DNA from: Treponema sp. UBA792
GTDB taxonomy: Bacteria > Spirochaetota > Spirochaetia > Treponematales > Treponemataceae
Assembly: GCA_002296965.1 (NCBI GenBank)
Contig: DBIW01000012.1
Location: 1 to 64,000, forward strand
Reading direction: 5' to 3'
DNA length: 64,000 bases
Part shown: positions 51,502 to 64,000 of the stretch, one piece after another
Numbering within the stretch: the first letter of the stretch is position 1
Layout of the letters: each line of letters starts with the position of its first letter
The notes under the pieces: model-generated
Told to the model about the DNA's origin: nothing
The model's input: only the letters and a program-made list of their open reading frames with translations
The model's database searches: none
Program-made: the position numbers and the translations under genes

Positions 51502-53133
51502 TCAGAACAAATAAGACAAGCCGATTTCTGCGGAAAAACGGCCGCTGCCGTCCGTCACGAAAATTCCACGTCCCTTGAAATTCACGACAATCGCACCGCC
51601 GCCTGGCATAAACACGACTTCCGCGCCCGCATCAACAGCCCTCAGCCATCCGGACGGAATCAGCTCCGAAAATGAACTGTTCAACGCGCCCCATAAATTG
51701 ATTCTTGAAGTCTGATCCGGCCTGAACGAGAGCGATATTCCGTTGCGCCAGACGTTGTTGTATACGGACAGGTTTCCGTCAATCGCACCGGCTGTAAATT
51801 CGGAGGAAAATCCGGCATAAAAAAGACGTGTCTCGGCTCCGAACATAAGGCCGCCGCCAAATCCGCAGCCGTCATCGACACCGGGAATTCCGAAAGCCGC
51901 GTCAGTGAGATAGCCATATCTCGCAAGTCCACCGAAACGCAGAACGGTTCCTCCGGAAATTTCAAATCCATTAAAAATCTTCATGTAGACATTGAACAGA
52001 ATCGGAACATCCTCATATTTTTCTCCGGCCACAAAATACACGGAAGCTCCGGTCTCGGCGTACTCACCGAAATTCTTGACAAATCCGAGCCCCGTATAGA
52101 CGGAATCGTAGCCGCTGCCAGGTGTTCCGTAATTGAAAACAGGCGCAGCGCTGCTGAACACCGAATATCCTCCGGCAGTAAGTCCGAACGCCGCCGGAAG
52201 AGAACCGATTCCTGTTCCTGTTCTTGAGCATCCAGAAATATTGTAGACAAGAGATCGGTCAAGCGAAACGGAAATGCTGTAGCTGTATTTTCCGGCCGAA
52301 ACCGTAGCCTTATATGCTCCATCCGGCAGGGGAAGACCGGAATCATCCATGCCGTCCCAAACAACCGACTGACGCCAGGTCTTGAATTTCTCAAAATTGA
52401 ACGTTCTGACGGTGTTTCCTTCCGAATTGCAAATCAGAAGGCGCGCCGGTTCAGGAGAAGCCGCCGTGACATAAAACGAAAACTCCGCGTTTCCGATTGT
52501 TCCGCCGTATTCAGGGTTGAACGTGCCTCTCGAAACCGCGAAATCATCAAGGGTGAATTCCGCCGGAGTCATAGACACATTAAAATCGGATGTCATGTAA
52601 CGGCGGACAAAAATGTCACCGTAAAAGTCATTGTAGCCGAACGCATGGACACGGATTCTGCGCCGCCCCGCGCCGGCCTCGATGAACGTTGATGAAGTTG
52701 GACTTCCGCCGTCCACATAAAAAACCGCGCCGGATGGAGCGCCGTGAATTCTTATGAACCCGCTGATTTTTTTCAGCTGCACGAAATATGAATATTCACG
52801 GCCACGCTTTACGTTCACTGTAAGAAATTCGCTTTCATATCCGGGCTTTGAAATCCTCAGATGATGCCGTCCGGAGTCAGGAAAATGAATCACAACATCG
52901 GAACGCCCGTAATACATGCCGTCAAGATAAATTTCCGCCCCGGAGACATTCGTTCTGACCCGGACAACGGCATCCCCAGGCTCCGTCTCCTTTGCCTGCT
53001 CCGGCTCAACAAAACGGAAGCGGCTCTGTTCCGCATCGGACTGGGCGGAGAGAATTCCGGCTCCAAGCAGCAGGAAAAATACGGCGCACATCAGATTCCT
53101 GAAGGATTCATTGGTCTTAATTCCGAATTTCAT
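51502..53133 (-). CDS. PEGA-domain outer-membrane beta-barrel-like protein
   Basis: 543 residues. Signal peptide (about 1-30, ending SAQ). Two PEGA repeats (about 55-120 and 120-190; VRVRTNVSGAEIYLDGMYYG, FIRIHGAPSGAVFYVDGGSP), a FlgD-type Ig segment (about 225-290; VVWDGMDDSGLPLPDGAYKA), then a Gly/Tyr/Phe-rich C-terminal half ending IGLSYLF, with the terminal aromatic expected of an outer-membrane barrel. Function is structural or surface-related; no enzyme motif is seen. Possibly in one transcript with radC (14 bp gap). Confidence 0.72.
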   Translation of the reverse strand: MKFGIKTNESFRNLMCAVFFLLLGAGILSAQSDAEQSRFRFVEPEQAKETEPGDAVVRVRTNVSGAEIYLDGMYYGRSDVVIHFPDSGRHHLRISKPGYESEFLTVNVKRGREYSYFVQLKKISGFIRIHGAPSGAVFYVDGGSPTSSTFIEAGAGRRRIRVHAFGYNDFYGDIFVRRYMTSDFNVSMTPAEFTLDDFAVSRGTFNPEYGGTIGNAEFSFYVTAASPEPARLLICNSEGNTVRTFNFEKFKTWRQSVVWDGMDDSGLPLPDGAYKATVSAGKYSYSISVSLDRSLVYNISGCSRTGTGIGSLPAAFGLTAGGYSVFSSAAPVFNYGTPGSGYDSVYTGLGFVKNFGEYAETGASVYFVAGEKYEDVPILFNVYMKIFNGFEISGGTVLRFGGLARYGYLTDAAFGIPGVDDGCGFGGGLMFGAETRLFYAGFSSEFTAGAIDGNLSVYNNVWRNGISLSFRPDQTSRINLWGALNSSFSELIPSGWLRAVDAGAEVVFMPGGGAIVVNFKGRGIFVTDGSGRFSAEIGLSYLF

Positions 53134-53147
53134 GGGAGGATTCTACA

Positions 53148-53813
53148 TCAAAATTCCGGCGAAAACAACAAACCGTGTTCCATAAAACTGAAATAATCCT
53201 CAAAACCTATAATCAGATGGTCAAGAACTGTGATTCCGAGAATTTTCGACGCCTCAAGAAGATTTTGCGTGCTGGAAATGTCATCATCGGACGGCGAGCA
53301 GTTTCCGGAAGGATGATTGTGACACAGGATGACGGCCGAGGCGTTCTCCTTTATCGCCTCCGAGAAAATTTCGCGCGGATGGACAAGCGTCCGGTTTATT
53401 GTCCCGACGGAAGCCAGATGAATCTGAATGATTTCGTGGCCGCCGTTCAGCGTTACGCAAAGAAAATGCTCCTTCTGCTGCATGGCATAATTCTGGACAA
53501 AAGGAATCAGATCTTTCGGAGTACGGATTTTCGCCTTGAAATGTCCGCTCCGCCGCCTGCCGAATTCAAGCGCCGCGGCGACCGCAAGGGCTTTCCGCAT
53601 ACCGACACCTTTAAGCGACAGCAGCTTCTCCACGCGTTCTCCGTCATCGGAAGAATCAAGCGCGTCTATAATTCTGCGCGCCATCACCTGAACGGGCACC
53701 TGTTTTGTTCCGGAGCCCAAAATCAGCATTATCAGCTCCTCATCATCAGGATAGGACATTCCGTATTTCATTGTACGTTCCCGGATATCCGGTTTAAAGT
53801 TATATTTTTCCAT
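53148..53813 (-). CDS. radC: RadC family JAMM-domain protein
   Basis: 221 residues. HhH-like N-terminal region (KLLSLKGVGMRKALAVAAALEFGRR) followed by the JAMM metalloprotease-like domain with LCHNHPSGNCSPSDDD, the HxH...D zinc ligands. Despite its name the family has no proven repair role; members often accompany mobile DNA. No Shine-Dalgarno; an A/T-rich TTATATA stretch abuts the ATG, possibly a leaderless start. Confidence 0.9.
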   Translation of the reverse strand: MEKYNFKPDIRERTMKYGMSYPDDEELIMLILGSGTKQVPVQVMARRIIDALDSSDDGERVEKLLSLKGVGMRKALAVAAALEFGRRRSGHFKAKIRTPKDLIPFVQNYAMQQKEHFLCVTLNGGHEIIQIHLASVGTINRTLVHPREIFSEAIKENASAVILCHNHPSGNCSPSDDDISSTQNLLEASKILGITVLDHLIIGFEDYFSFMEHGLLFSPEF

Positions 53814-53906
53814 ACATATATAATTTCATTTTAAAGCACAAAACATGAAGTAATCCGGAAAAAATTCGCGCTGAAAACAAAGAATTTTTTCCGATAAATA
53901 CCTGTA

Positions 53907-54524
53907 ATGAGAAAAATAAAATTCAGAAGAAAAAAATCAGTTCCGGCGGCGCTCATAATGATACCGCTGCTTATGTTTTCGTGCCGTTCAGTTCCTGTTC
54001 CGCAGAAAAAGGAAATTTCACGCAGGCTGGCTGATTCCGGAATCATGACGGCGAAAGAGCTTGCCGCTTTTTTTGAGAAACAGAATCCGGAATGTGACAG
54101 GAATCAGGTTTCCCGGCTTGCGGAATATTACGTGGATGAGGCGAAAACCGAGGGAATAAATTCCGACGCGGCGTTCGCGCAGATGTGCCTTGAGACCGGC
54201 TGGCTCAGATTCGGAAACCTCGTGACACCCGAAATGCACAATTACTGCGGACTTGGCGCAATCGACGAGGAGCACCGAGGAGAAATCTTTGAGACCGAGC
54301 AGGACGGGGTCAGGGCGCACATCCAGCACCTGCACGCATATTCGACAAAAGAGGATTCGGTTCTGAAGAATCCTCTTATTGACCGGCGGTACAAATGGGT
54401 TCTTCCGCGCGGAAAGGCGGAGACTGTCTTTGAGCTTGCCGGAACTTGGGCCGCCGACAGGCAATACGGAGAAAAACTGGACAGAATTCTCGGCGAGATG
54501 GAGACGTTTCAGACAGAAAGGTGA
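53907..54524 (+). CDS. glucosaminidase-domain lipoprotein (GH73-like)
   Basis: 205 residues. Basic N-terminus, hydrophobic segment and lipobox LMFSC (Cys near residue 26). The remainder matches Bax/GH73-type N-acetylglucosaminidases: RLAEYYVDEAKTEGINSDAA FAQMCLETG with the catalytic Glu, NYCGLGAID, DGVRAHIQHLHAY. Peptidoglycan trimming in the periplasm is likely. A weak TAAATA box 6 bp before the ATG; no Shine-Dalgarno. Confidence 0.85.
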   Translation: MRKIKFRRKKSVPAALIMIPLLMFSCRSVPVPQKKEISRRLADSGIMTAKELAAFFEKQNPECDRNQVSRLAEYYVDEAKTEGINSDAAFAQMCLETGWLRFGNLVTPEMHNYCGLGAIDEEHRGEIFETEQDGVRAHIQHLHAYSTKEDSVLKNPLIDRRYKWVLPRGKAETVFELAGTWAADRQYGEKLDRILGEMETFQTER

Positions 54525-54542
54525 AACGCCGGCTGATGCTCC

Positions 54543-54575
54543 AAAAAAAAGGCTGCCAGGAAATTTCCGGACAGC
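54543..54575 (-). terminator. terminator of the sugar ABC operon
   Basis: Minus-strand GCTGTCCGGAAA / TTTCCTGGCAGC stem followed by TTTTTTTT, about 22 bp after the last permease stop. Confidence 0.8.
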
Positions 54576-54597
54576 ACGCAATACAGGAGGTCTATTA

Positions 54598-55440
54598 TCA
54601 GCCTTTTACGGCTCCGGCGGTAATTCCGGTATAAATCTGCTTCTGGCAGAAAAGGAACACAATCAGGGCTGGAATCATCGAAATTATGACACCGGCGCAA
54701 ATAAGGTTATACTGGCTTCCGAGCGGTCCCGTGAACGTATAAAGCGAAATCGCGACCGTTCTCAGATTCTTGCTCTGGAGATAAAGATTGGCGCAGTAAT
54801 ATTCGTTGTATGTGCTGACGCCTTTGAGAATAAGGCTCGTCACGATTGCCGGTTTGAGCAGCGGCAGTATGATTTTCCAGTAAATCGTGAAATATGACGC
54901 ACCGTCGATTATCGCAGACTCATCAAGCGAAACAGAAATGTTTTCCATGAACTGAATGAAGATATAGATTGTAATTACATCCGTTCCCATCATCATGATT
55001 ATGTAGCCGTAAAGATGATTTATCAGGTGAAGGCTTCCCATTATCTTATATACGGCGACCTGCATCGCGACGCCAGGAAGCAGCGTCGCAAAAAGGAACA
55101 GTTTTCTGATCAGTGAATTTCCGATAAAGGTGAATCTGTTCAGGACAAAAGCAAGCTGCGAGCTGATTATAATTGAACCGGCAAGAACGGCGACAAGGAC
55201 AATCAGCGAATTCAGGAATGCGCGTCCCATGTCGGCAAGCTTGAACGCCCTTGTGAAATTGCTGAATTCCCAGACTTTCGGCAGAATCATGACGGAAGTC
55301 GTGTTGTATTCCTCTGTGTTCTTGAATGCCGTAATCAGACATGAGAAAAGCGGAAGCAGAACCCAGAACGCGATAAAACACAGGATAAAATATTTAAGAA
55401 ACGTCGTTATAATCGAATTATACTTGTATTTGTTTGTCAT
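54598..55440 (-). CDS. sugar ABC transporter permease (MalG type)
   Basis: 280 residues, about six membrane helices. CUT1-family EAA loop ESAIIDGASYFTIYWKIILPLLKPA. Start overlaps the stop of the first permease gene (ATGA-type). No ATPase follows, so the operon must use a shared MsmK-like ATPase encoded elsewhere. Confidence 0.9.
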   Translation of the reverse strand: MTNKYKYNSIITTFLKYFILCFIAFWVLLPLFSCLITAFKNTEEYNTTSVMILPKVWEFSNFTRAFKLADMGRAFLNSLIVLVAVLAGSIIISSQLAFVLNRFTFIGNSLIRKLFLFATLLPGVAMQVAVYKIMGSLHLINHLYGYIIMMMGTDVITIYIFIQFMENISVSLDESAIIDGASYFTIYWKIILPLLKPAIVTSLILKGVSTYNEYYCANLYLQSKNLRTVAISLYTFTGPLGSQYNLICAGVIISMIPALIVFLFCQKQIYTGITAGAVKG

Positions 55441-56384
55441 AGAACTTTTCCTCCGCCGTTGCTCTCCGTTCCCGCATTTCTGAATATATATTTGAACAGG
55501 ACGTTCTGCAGAATGGTGACTATGAAAATCAGCGCAAGCAGGAATACGGCCATCGCAGAAGCAAGACCGACTTTCTGGCTTGTATGGGCGACCTGATCCA
55601 TTATTATGAAGTATGTTCCCGTTCCGTTCGCACCTTTTGTTATGACGAACGGCGGCTCGAACGCGCTGAGAGACCCCGTGATTGAGAGGATTATATTCAG
55701 CGTGACAATCGTCTTTATGCTCGGAAGGATTATATGGAAGAACTGCTGAATCTTTCCCGCTCCGTCAAGTTCGGCGGCCTCATACATCTCAGGATCAATC
55801 GACATGATTGCTCCTATAAAGAGAACCATATTCTGACCAAGATAGCGCCATACCGAAGTCGCGACGAGCGAAACGTTGTTCAGTCCCTGAGTTTTGAGCC
55901 AATAAGGAAGGCTTTCCTGCGGAATTCCAATCCAGCCAAGCACGGTGTCAAGAACAAAACCCCTTGTGTAGAAGAACCTGAATATGAATCCGATTGCGAT
56001 TCCGTTTATAAGATAAGGGAAGAACATCGCTCCCTTGAAGAAATTTCCGAATTTAGTTTTAAAACTGAGCAGCGTCGCAAGGAAAAGCGCAAGCACCAGC
56101 TGCACGACCGAACCGCCCATGTACCAGAGACTCAATTTGAGCGCATTAAAAATGTCGCTTCTGGCAAAAAGATCCCTGTAGTTCTTGAGACCGACAAATT
56201 CCCTGGCTCCGATGTATTTCATCTTGTAAAAGCTGTATCCTATCATCTCGCCGAAAGGGAGATAAGTAAAAACAAAAAGCAGCGTAAGCGGAATAATTAT
56301 GAACGCCCCGACAACAATTCTGCGGCTGGAAAGACCAGTTCTAAGACGAACCGCCTGCTCCGCGGAAGTTTTCTTATTTTTCAT
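55437..56384 (-). CDS. sugar ABC transporter permease (MalF type)
   Basis: 315 residues from the ATG at 56384 (GGAGG 6 bp upstream; an earlier in-frame ATG lies next to the terminator). Six membrane helices and the EAA loop EMYEAAELDGAGKIQQFFHIILPSI. Pairs with the MalG-type permease that follows. Confidence 0.9.
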   Translation of the reverse strand: MKNKKTSAEQAVRLRTGLSSRRIVVGAFIIIPLTLLFVFTYLPFGEMIGYSFYKMKYIGAREFVGLKNYRDLFARSDIFNALKLSLWYMGGSVVQLVLALFLATLLSFKTKFGNFFKGAMFFPYLINGIAIGFIFRFFYTRGFVLDTVLGWIGIPQESLPYWLKTQGLNNVSLVATSVWRYLGQNMVLFIGAIMSIDPEMYEAAELDGAGKIQQFFHIILPSIKTIVTLNIILSITGSLSAFEPPFVITKGANGTGTYFIIMDQVAHTSQKVGLASAMAVFLLALIFIVTILQNVLFKYIFRNAGTESNGGGKVL

Positions 56385-56403
56385 GCCGACCTCCATGACA
56401 TTC

Positions 56404-56435
56404 AAAAAAGCCGTTCCGGAATCATCGGAACGGCT
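56404..56435 (-). terminator. intercistronic terminator in the sugar ABC operon
   Basis: Minus-strand AGCCGTTCCG / CGGAACGGCT stem followed by TTTTTTG, between the binding-protein and permease genes, lowering permease expression relative to the binding protein. Confidence 0.85.
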
Positions 56436-56441
56436 GTCAGA

Positions 56442-57842
56442 CTAATACTTTATCTCGATATTTTCAGATTTCTGGGCTGCTGTCCAGGCAGCGTTCCATT
56501 CATTCATTATATCGTCAAAAGATTTTGTTCCGTTGGCGCCATGCTCGATAATCTGCTGGACCTTCAAGTTTCCGCCGTTGTTTATGTTAAGCTCCGACTC
56601 GGCGTTCAGGTGATTCAGATAATCCTCCTCGCCGGCAAGGGCAGGAGCGTCGGACACGAATTCGACACTGTTCGCGGAGAAAGCCTCGTATGCGGCAGGA
56701 TAGTTCATGTCATTGGCGGCAATCGGAATTCCGCCTTCGTTGAACGCGAATCCTGATTTTTCCGTCATCCATTTTACGAACACGAGAGCGGCCTTCTTGT
56801 TGTCGGCGGCAGCATTGACATTGATTCCGTAGCAGTAGTCAGGACCTGAAGAAGCGAACTGCTTTCCGTTTATGGAAATCGGGAACGACATATATCCGAT
56901 GTCATCAGGATTCGGACCGGCGCCCTGCATCTGGGTGAACGCCCATGAACCGAGAACCATTGTTCCGATCTCGCCGCGGTTGATCATGCCTTTGCAGCCT
57001 TCCCAGTCGGTCGTCGTGTAGTCATCCTCGATAAGCTTCTGTGCGGCCGCATCGTAAAGAACCTTGTACACGGCATAAGGATGAGTTCCGTCACCGTAGT
57101 TCCTGAACGGATTCTGCGTATGAAGGAACACATTGTTCATGTAGTTTGCGTCGCCTGTGGCTGAACCGCCAAGATAGGCATCCCATGCGCCCATTGTCCA
57201 TCCGGCGGCATAGTTCGTGTAAAGCGGAATGGCATCTGTATTTGCCTTGATTGCCTTGAGAGCGGCGATGAATTCATCGGGTGTCTTTGGAACAGACTTT
57301 ATTCCGGCTTTCTCAAAGACTTTTTTGTTATACAGAACGCCCTGCGCATTTCCTGTAGAAGGAATTCCGTAAACCTGATTATTGTAAGCCCACTGTGACG
57401 CGAATTTAATCTGGCTGTCCATCTGATCGATGGTGCCGAAAGAGATGAAATATGTGCCGAGATCTTTTTTGTCCAGCGCAGGAATCATCATTATGTCGCC
57501 CCAGTTTCCACCCTGAAGACGGAGCAGAGACACGCTGGCGTAATCGGTTATGCCCTCAACCTCAACCTTGATTCCGGGATAAAGCTTGTTGAATTCCGCA
57601 ATATATTTAGCGAAATTTGTTCCGGGATATTCCGCGGAAAGCATATCAGTGCGGTGGGTCAGAAGCTTGATGCTCGCATTGACATCCTTATAGGTTTCTC
57701 CGAGAACTACATCAGACCATTTGGCAAGTCCGCCGTCTGAGACATTCGCGCCTGCGGCAGAATTTTTCTTTGAGCAGCCGGCGAAAGACATCACAACCGC
57801 CGATGCGAGAACGGCAGAAACAATCTTTACAGTTTTCTTCAT
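56442..57842 (-). CDS. sugar ABC transporter substrate-binding lipoprotein
   Basis: 466 residues; lipobox SFAGC. SBP_bac_1 family features: FNKLYPGIKVEVEGITDYAS, GIPSTGNAQGVLYNKKVFEKAGI, WEGCKGMINRGEIGTMVLGSWA. Such proteins bind oligosaccharides for CUT1 transporters. The neighbouring GH18, GH43 and upstream inverted repeats suggest plant- or chitin-type oligosaccharides, but the ligand is not defined. TCGGAGG lies before the ATG. Confidence 0.9.
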   Translation of the reverse strand: MKKTVKIVSAVLASAVVMSFAGCSKKNSAAGANVSDGGLAKWSDVVLGETYKDVNASIKLLTHRTDMLSAEYPGTNFAKYIAEFNKLYPGIKVEVEGITDYASVSLLRLQGGNWGDIMMIPALDKKDLGTYFISFGTIDQMDSQIKFASQWAYNNQVYGIPSTGNAQGVLYNKKVFEKAGIKSVPKTPDEFIAALKAIKANTDAIPLYTNYAAGWTMGAWDAYLGGSATGDANYMNNVFLHTQNPFRNYGDGTHPYAVYKVLYDAAAQKLIEDDYTTTDWEGCKGMINRGEIGTMVLGSWAFTQMQGAGPNPDDIGYMSFPISINGKQFASSGPDYCYGINVNAAADNKKAALVFVKWMTEKSGFAFNEGGIPIAANDMNYPAAYEAFSANSVEFVSDAPALAGEEDYLNHLNAESELNINNGGNLKVQQIIEHGANGTKSFDDIMNEWNAAWTAAQKSENIEIKY

Positions 57843-57870
57843 AATTGAATTACCTCCGATTCAATTTTGT

Positions 57871-57946
57871 TTACTTAATTTAGCTTAACACAGATTCCAA
57901 TAAAGTCAACTAAAAAGTTTTAAAAAATAAACTAAAATTAAGTAAG
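57871..57946. promoter_or_regulatory. operator-like inverted repeats around the sugar ABC promoter
   Basis: TTACTTAATTTAGC (57871-57884) and CTAAAATTAAGTAAG (57932-57946) are inverted copies of one 13-14-bp motif. A minus-strand TTGACT box (about 57914) lies between them. The arrangement suggests a repressor bridging two sites around the promoter. Confidence 0.5.
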
Positions 57947-57960
57947 AAAAAAACTGTTTT

Positions 57961-59037
57961 TTACCTTATCTCAAGCCATTTCCAGAATTCCGGATCCTCG
58001 TGGCCAATCCGCCAAAATCCCACATTCCTGACTCCGCGCGACTCATAGAGACGGCACAACGCCAGAACGGAATACGCATCGTTGAAATATCCTGTAACAC
58101 CGACCTCTGTTCTGTACGAAAAACGGGGAACATCGTCCTCGTAGTCAACCTTGACGACACCGTTCTCGGTCATGATTCGGTTCGCGCCGCTGAAATACCA
58201 TGCGCCGGCTGTCTGCGTGTCCGCCCAGGTTCTTCCGTAAAACGGAATTCCCATCACAAGCTTTTCGGGAGGAATGGAGCTGACCGCATAGTCCGCAACT
58301 TTTCCGCACCATTCCGTTGAGGCCACAGGGCCGGGCTTGCTTCCAGACCAGTGCTCGTCATAAGCCATCACGATGACACGGTCGCAGGCCGCGGCAATCT
58401 CGGAGTAAGGATAGACATCCTCCGAAAGCCTTTTGAGGCGCGCGGGAACGCAGACAGAAATCATCTTTTCTCCGGCGCGCGCCTTCACCTCAGAAATAAA
58501 ATCCAGATAAAGCGCCGAGTCACGGAGCGGAACAAGCTCAAAATCAAGCTGAATTCCGTCAAATTCCTCAGCGGCAGCGATAATGTCACCGATTATTCTG
58601 TCCCTCACCGGAAATTCCGGACTTATCACGAAATGCGTGAGCGAACGGCTGTCGCAGATCGCGACAAAATGAACCCTTACTCCGTCGTCAACATGAATTT
58701 TTGAACGCGCGGGAACGGAAATCAGCTCTCCATAACAGTTCACGTCGGCGGCAAAATAGCAGACATCCGTCAAAGGCGACGAGCGGTCGTACTCATCCTC
58801 GTATTTCTGGCTGACATAACCCCAGGTTTCGTAAAAGGCGGCCGGTTTGCCGGACGGTTTTTTGAGCCTGTATTTTGGAGAAGTTTTCTTGAACGGATTT
58901 CCCTTGTAGTCCTGCTCATCATGGGAAATTTCGTCAGGAATCTCCGAATCCATTTTTCCCATTCCAAAAAGCACGGAATCCGCAAGGAAAAGCCCAAGCG
59001 CAAGAATTCCGGCGGCTAAAATTCTGATTTTCCTCAT
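57961..59037 (-). CDS. GH18 family glycoside hydrolase
   Basis: 358 residues from the ATG at 59037. Membrane anchor or signal peptide at the N-terminus (IRILAAGILALGLFLADSVLF). The catalytic GH18 motif is present as FDGIQLDFE (DxxDxDxE pattern with the acid Glu), along with VIVMAYDEHWSGSKPGP and KLVMGIPFYGRTW, resembling YaaH-type peptidoglycan/chitin hydrolases. A minus-strand GATAAT box ends 6 bp before this ATG; the frame upstream to 59094 overlaps promoter DNA. Divergent from the GH43 gene. Confidence 0.85.
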   Translation of the reverse strand: MRKIRILAAGILALGLFLADSVLFGMGKMDSEIPDEISHDEQDYKGNPFKKTSPKYRLKKPSGKPAAFYETWGYVSQKYEDEYDRSSPLTDVCYFAADVNCYGELISVPARSKIHVDDGVRVHFVAICDSRSLTHFVISPEFPVRDRIIGDIIAAAEEFDGIQLDFELVPLRDSALYLDFISEVKARAGEKMISVCVPARLKRLSEDVYPYSEIAAACDRVIVMAYDEHWSGSKPGPVASTEWCGKVADYAVSSIPPEKLVMGIPFYGRTWADTQTAGAWYFSGANRIMTENGVVKVDYEDDVPRFSYRTEVGVTGYFNDAYSVLALCRLYESRGVRNVGFWRIGHEDPEFWKWLEIR

Positions 59038-59087
59038 GTCCGCATTATCGGCCATAAATGCGGCCGCAATGACACATCCGGCCGTTA

Positions 59088-59116
59088 TGGACAAATAAAA
59101 TCCGCTTCAGTATTAT
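59088..59116 (+). promoter_or_regulatory. promoter of the GH43 gene, leaderless
   Basis: TGGACA (59088-59093), 17-bp spacer, TATTAT (59111-59116), then 6 bp to the ATG at 59123. Confidence 0.6.
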
Positions 59117-59122
59117 CAGAGC

Positions 59123-60055
59123 ATGAACAGAATAACGGAAATTTCAGAGGAAGATGAGCTGAAGCCTCTCATAATGCAGAGGGCGGATCCTTATGTCTAC
59201 CTTCACCATGACGGTTACTACTATTTTACAGCATCAGTTCCTGAATACGACAGGATTGAGCTGCGGCGCGCCTGGTCAGTAAAGGCCTTGCCGGATGCCG
59301 CCCCGGAAGTAATCTGGCGGAAACACGCCGAAGGGGAGATGAGCTGGCATATCTGGGCGCCGGAACTTCATTTTATTGACGGCAGCTGGTACATATATTT
59401 TGCCGCCGGACGTGCGGACGATACGTTCAAAATCCGGACCTATATTCTGGAAAACAAATCCCCCGATCCTTTCTGCGGAGAGTGGAAAGAGAAAGGTATG
59501 CTGAAATCAGCCTGGGATTCCTTTATGCTGGACTGTACGGTTTTCGGGCACAACGGAAAATGGTACGCCGTATGGGCGCAGAAAGCTCCGGATGCCGCCG
59601 ACAGCTCAAGAATATACATAGCCGCACTGAAAAATCCCTGGACGCTGGAGACTGAACCAGTTGAGCTTTCAAGACCGGAATTCGACTGGGAATGTCGCGG
59701 CTTCATGGTGAACGAAGGCCCGGCCGTGCTGAAAACGGACGGGAAAATCATAATCACCTATTCGGCAAGCGCGACCGACGCGTCCTATTGCATGGGCTTT
59801 CTTTCCGCAGATGACACATCGGATATTCTTTCGGCAAAAAACTGGAAAAAATCTCCCATGCCGATAATGACAACCGATGAGACGAAGGGAATTTTCGGTC
59901 CCGGACACAATTCATTCACAAAATCACGGGACGGCAGGGAAAACTACATGATTTATCATGCCCGCCCATACGCCGAAGTTGACCTTAACTTTGCGCTTTT
60001 TGACCCGAACCGGCACACCTGGATAAAAAAAATCGGGAACAAGTTCTTTGAATAG
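59123..60055 (+). CDS. GH43 family arabinofuranosidase-like glycosidase
   Basis: 310 residues, no signal peptide. GH43 propeller: QRADPYVYLHHDGYYYFTAS with the base Asp, WHIWAPELHFIDGSWYIYFAA, SFMLDCTVFGHNGKWYAVWAQ, GFMVNEGPAVLKTDGKIIITYS with the likely acid Glu, and GPGHNSFTKSRDG. A compact single-domain member typical of alpha-L-arabinofuranosidases. No Shine-Dalgarno; leaderless start. Convergent with rpoC. Confidence 0.88.
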   Translation: MNRITEISEEDELKPLIMQRADPYVYLHHDGYYYFTASVPEYDRIELRRAWSVKALPDAAPEVIWRKHAEGEMSWHIWAPELHFIDGSWYIYFAAGRADDTFKIRTYILENKSPDPFCGEWKEKGMLKSAWDSFMLDCTVFGHNGKWYAVWAQKAPDAADSSRIYIAALKNPWTLETEPVELSRPEFDWECRGFMVNEGPAVLKTDGKIIITYSASATDASYCMGFLSADDTSDILSAKNWKKSPMPIMTTDETKGIFGPGHNSFTKSRDGRENYMIYHARPYAEVDLNFALFDPNRHTWIKKIGNKFFE

Positions 60056-60092
60056 AACAGCGTATCGTTCCGACACATAGAATTGCACAGAC

Positions 60093-60128
60093 AAAAACGC
60101 CGCCGGAACAGAAAATTCCGGCGGCGTT
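60093..60128 (-). terminator. terminator of rpoC
   Basis: Minus-strand AACGCCGCCGGAA / TTCCGGCGGCGTT, a 13-bp perfect stem followed by TTTTTG, about 27 bp after the rpoC stop. Confidence 0.92.
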
Positions 60129-60154
60129 CAATTTCAGCAGAAACCAGTCAGAAA

Positions 60155-64000
<3,846 letters not shown>

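Overview
The window looks like chromosome from a gut- or rumen-type spirochaete, most likely Treponema. The reasons are a base composition near 50 % G+C with A/T-rich promoters, a type III glutamine synthetase, an ammonium channel fused to P-II, PEGA/beta-barrel proteins, many lipoproteins, and two copies of an unusual membrane-bound LuxR-type regulator. The genus is an inference; no rRNA is present. The right end runs into rpoC (minus strand, cut by the window edge).

Layout. 0.1-2.5 kb: a flavoprotein and a membrane HTH regulator. 2.9-7.4 kb: two tandem paralogous polar-amino-acid ABC operons; the binding protein of the second (4314-5084) is circularly permuted. 7.7-9.9 kb: argJ-argB. 9.9-12.3 kb: a LacI-type regulator divergent from an orphan branched-chain-type binding lipoprotein. 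12.4-19.8 kb: a GH13 glucosidase, two lipoproteins, aroA, a DUF4867 protein and mntP. 19.9-26.1 kb: a long minus-strand operon (Lrp regulator, aminotransferase, TPR/Mrr-like protein, rsmE, an HExxH protein, an exported protein, a DTW enzyme). 26.3-31 kb: the second membrane HTH regulator, a YitT protein, small membrane proteins and a soluble chemoreceptor-like protein. 31.2-34.5 kb: a convergent GH43/acetylesterase pair. 34.7-39.2 kb: a tRNA-Gly-associated island with a type IIG/IIL restriction-modification gene that carries a 23S-intervening-sequence-type element, a RelBE-type toxin-antitoxin pair and a leftover restriction-gene tail. 39.3-50.1 kb: amt-P-II, radA, sbcD, sbcC, a nitroreductase-like flavoprotein and glutamine synthetase III. 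50.3-54.5 kb: an HtrA protease, a PEGA barrel protein, radC and a glucosaminidase. 54.6-60.1 kb: a sugar ABC operon, a GH18 and a second GH43 protein. 60.2-64 kb: rpoC.

Nitrogen theme. An amino-acid ABC operon, amt-P-II, glutamine synthetase III and the chemoreceptor-like gene all have a sigma70-type promoter whose predicted transcript starts 2-5 nt before GGCAAnGGnGUC. That motif leads straight into a Rho-independent terminator hairpin, and the element is doubled at amt. I read this as a 5'-terminal transcription-attenuation regulon and do not recognise it as a known riboswitch.

Two further genome-level traits stand out. About ten genes have a -10 box 4-9 bp before the start codon and no Shine-Dalgarno sequence, implying leaderless mRNAs. 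A degenerate 7-bp repeat (AGGAATC) occurs between genes and, in frame, inside the restriction gene.
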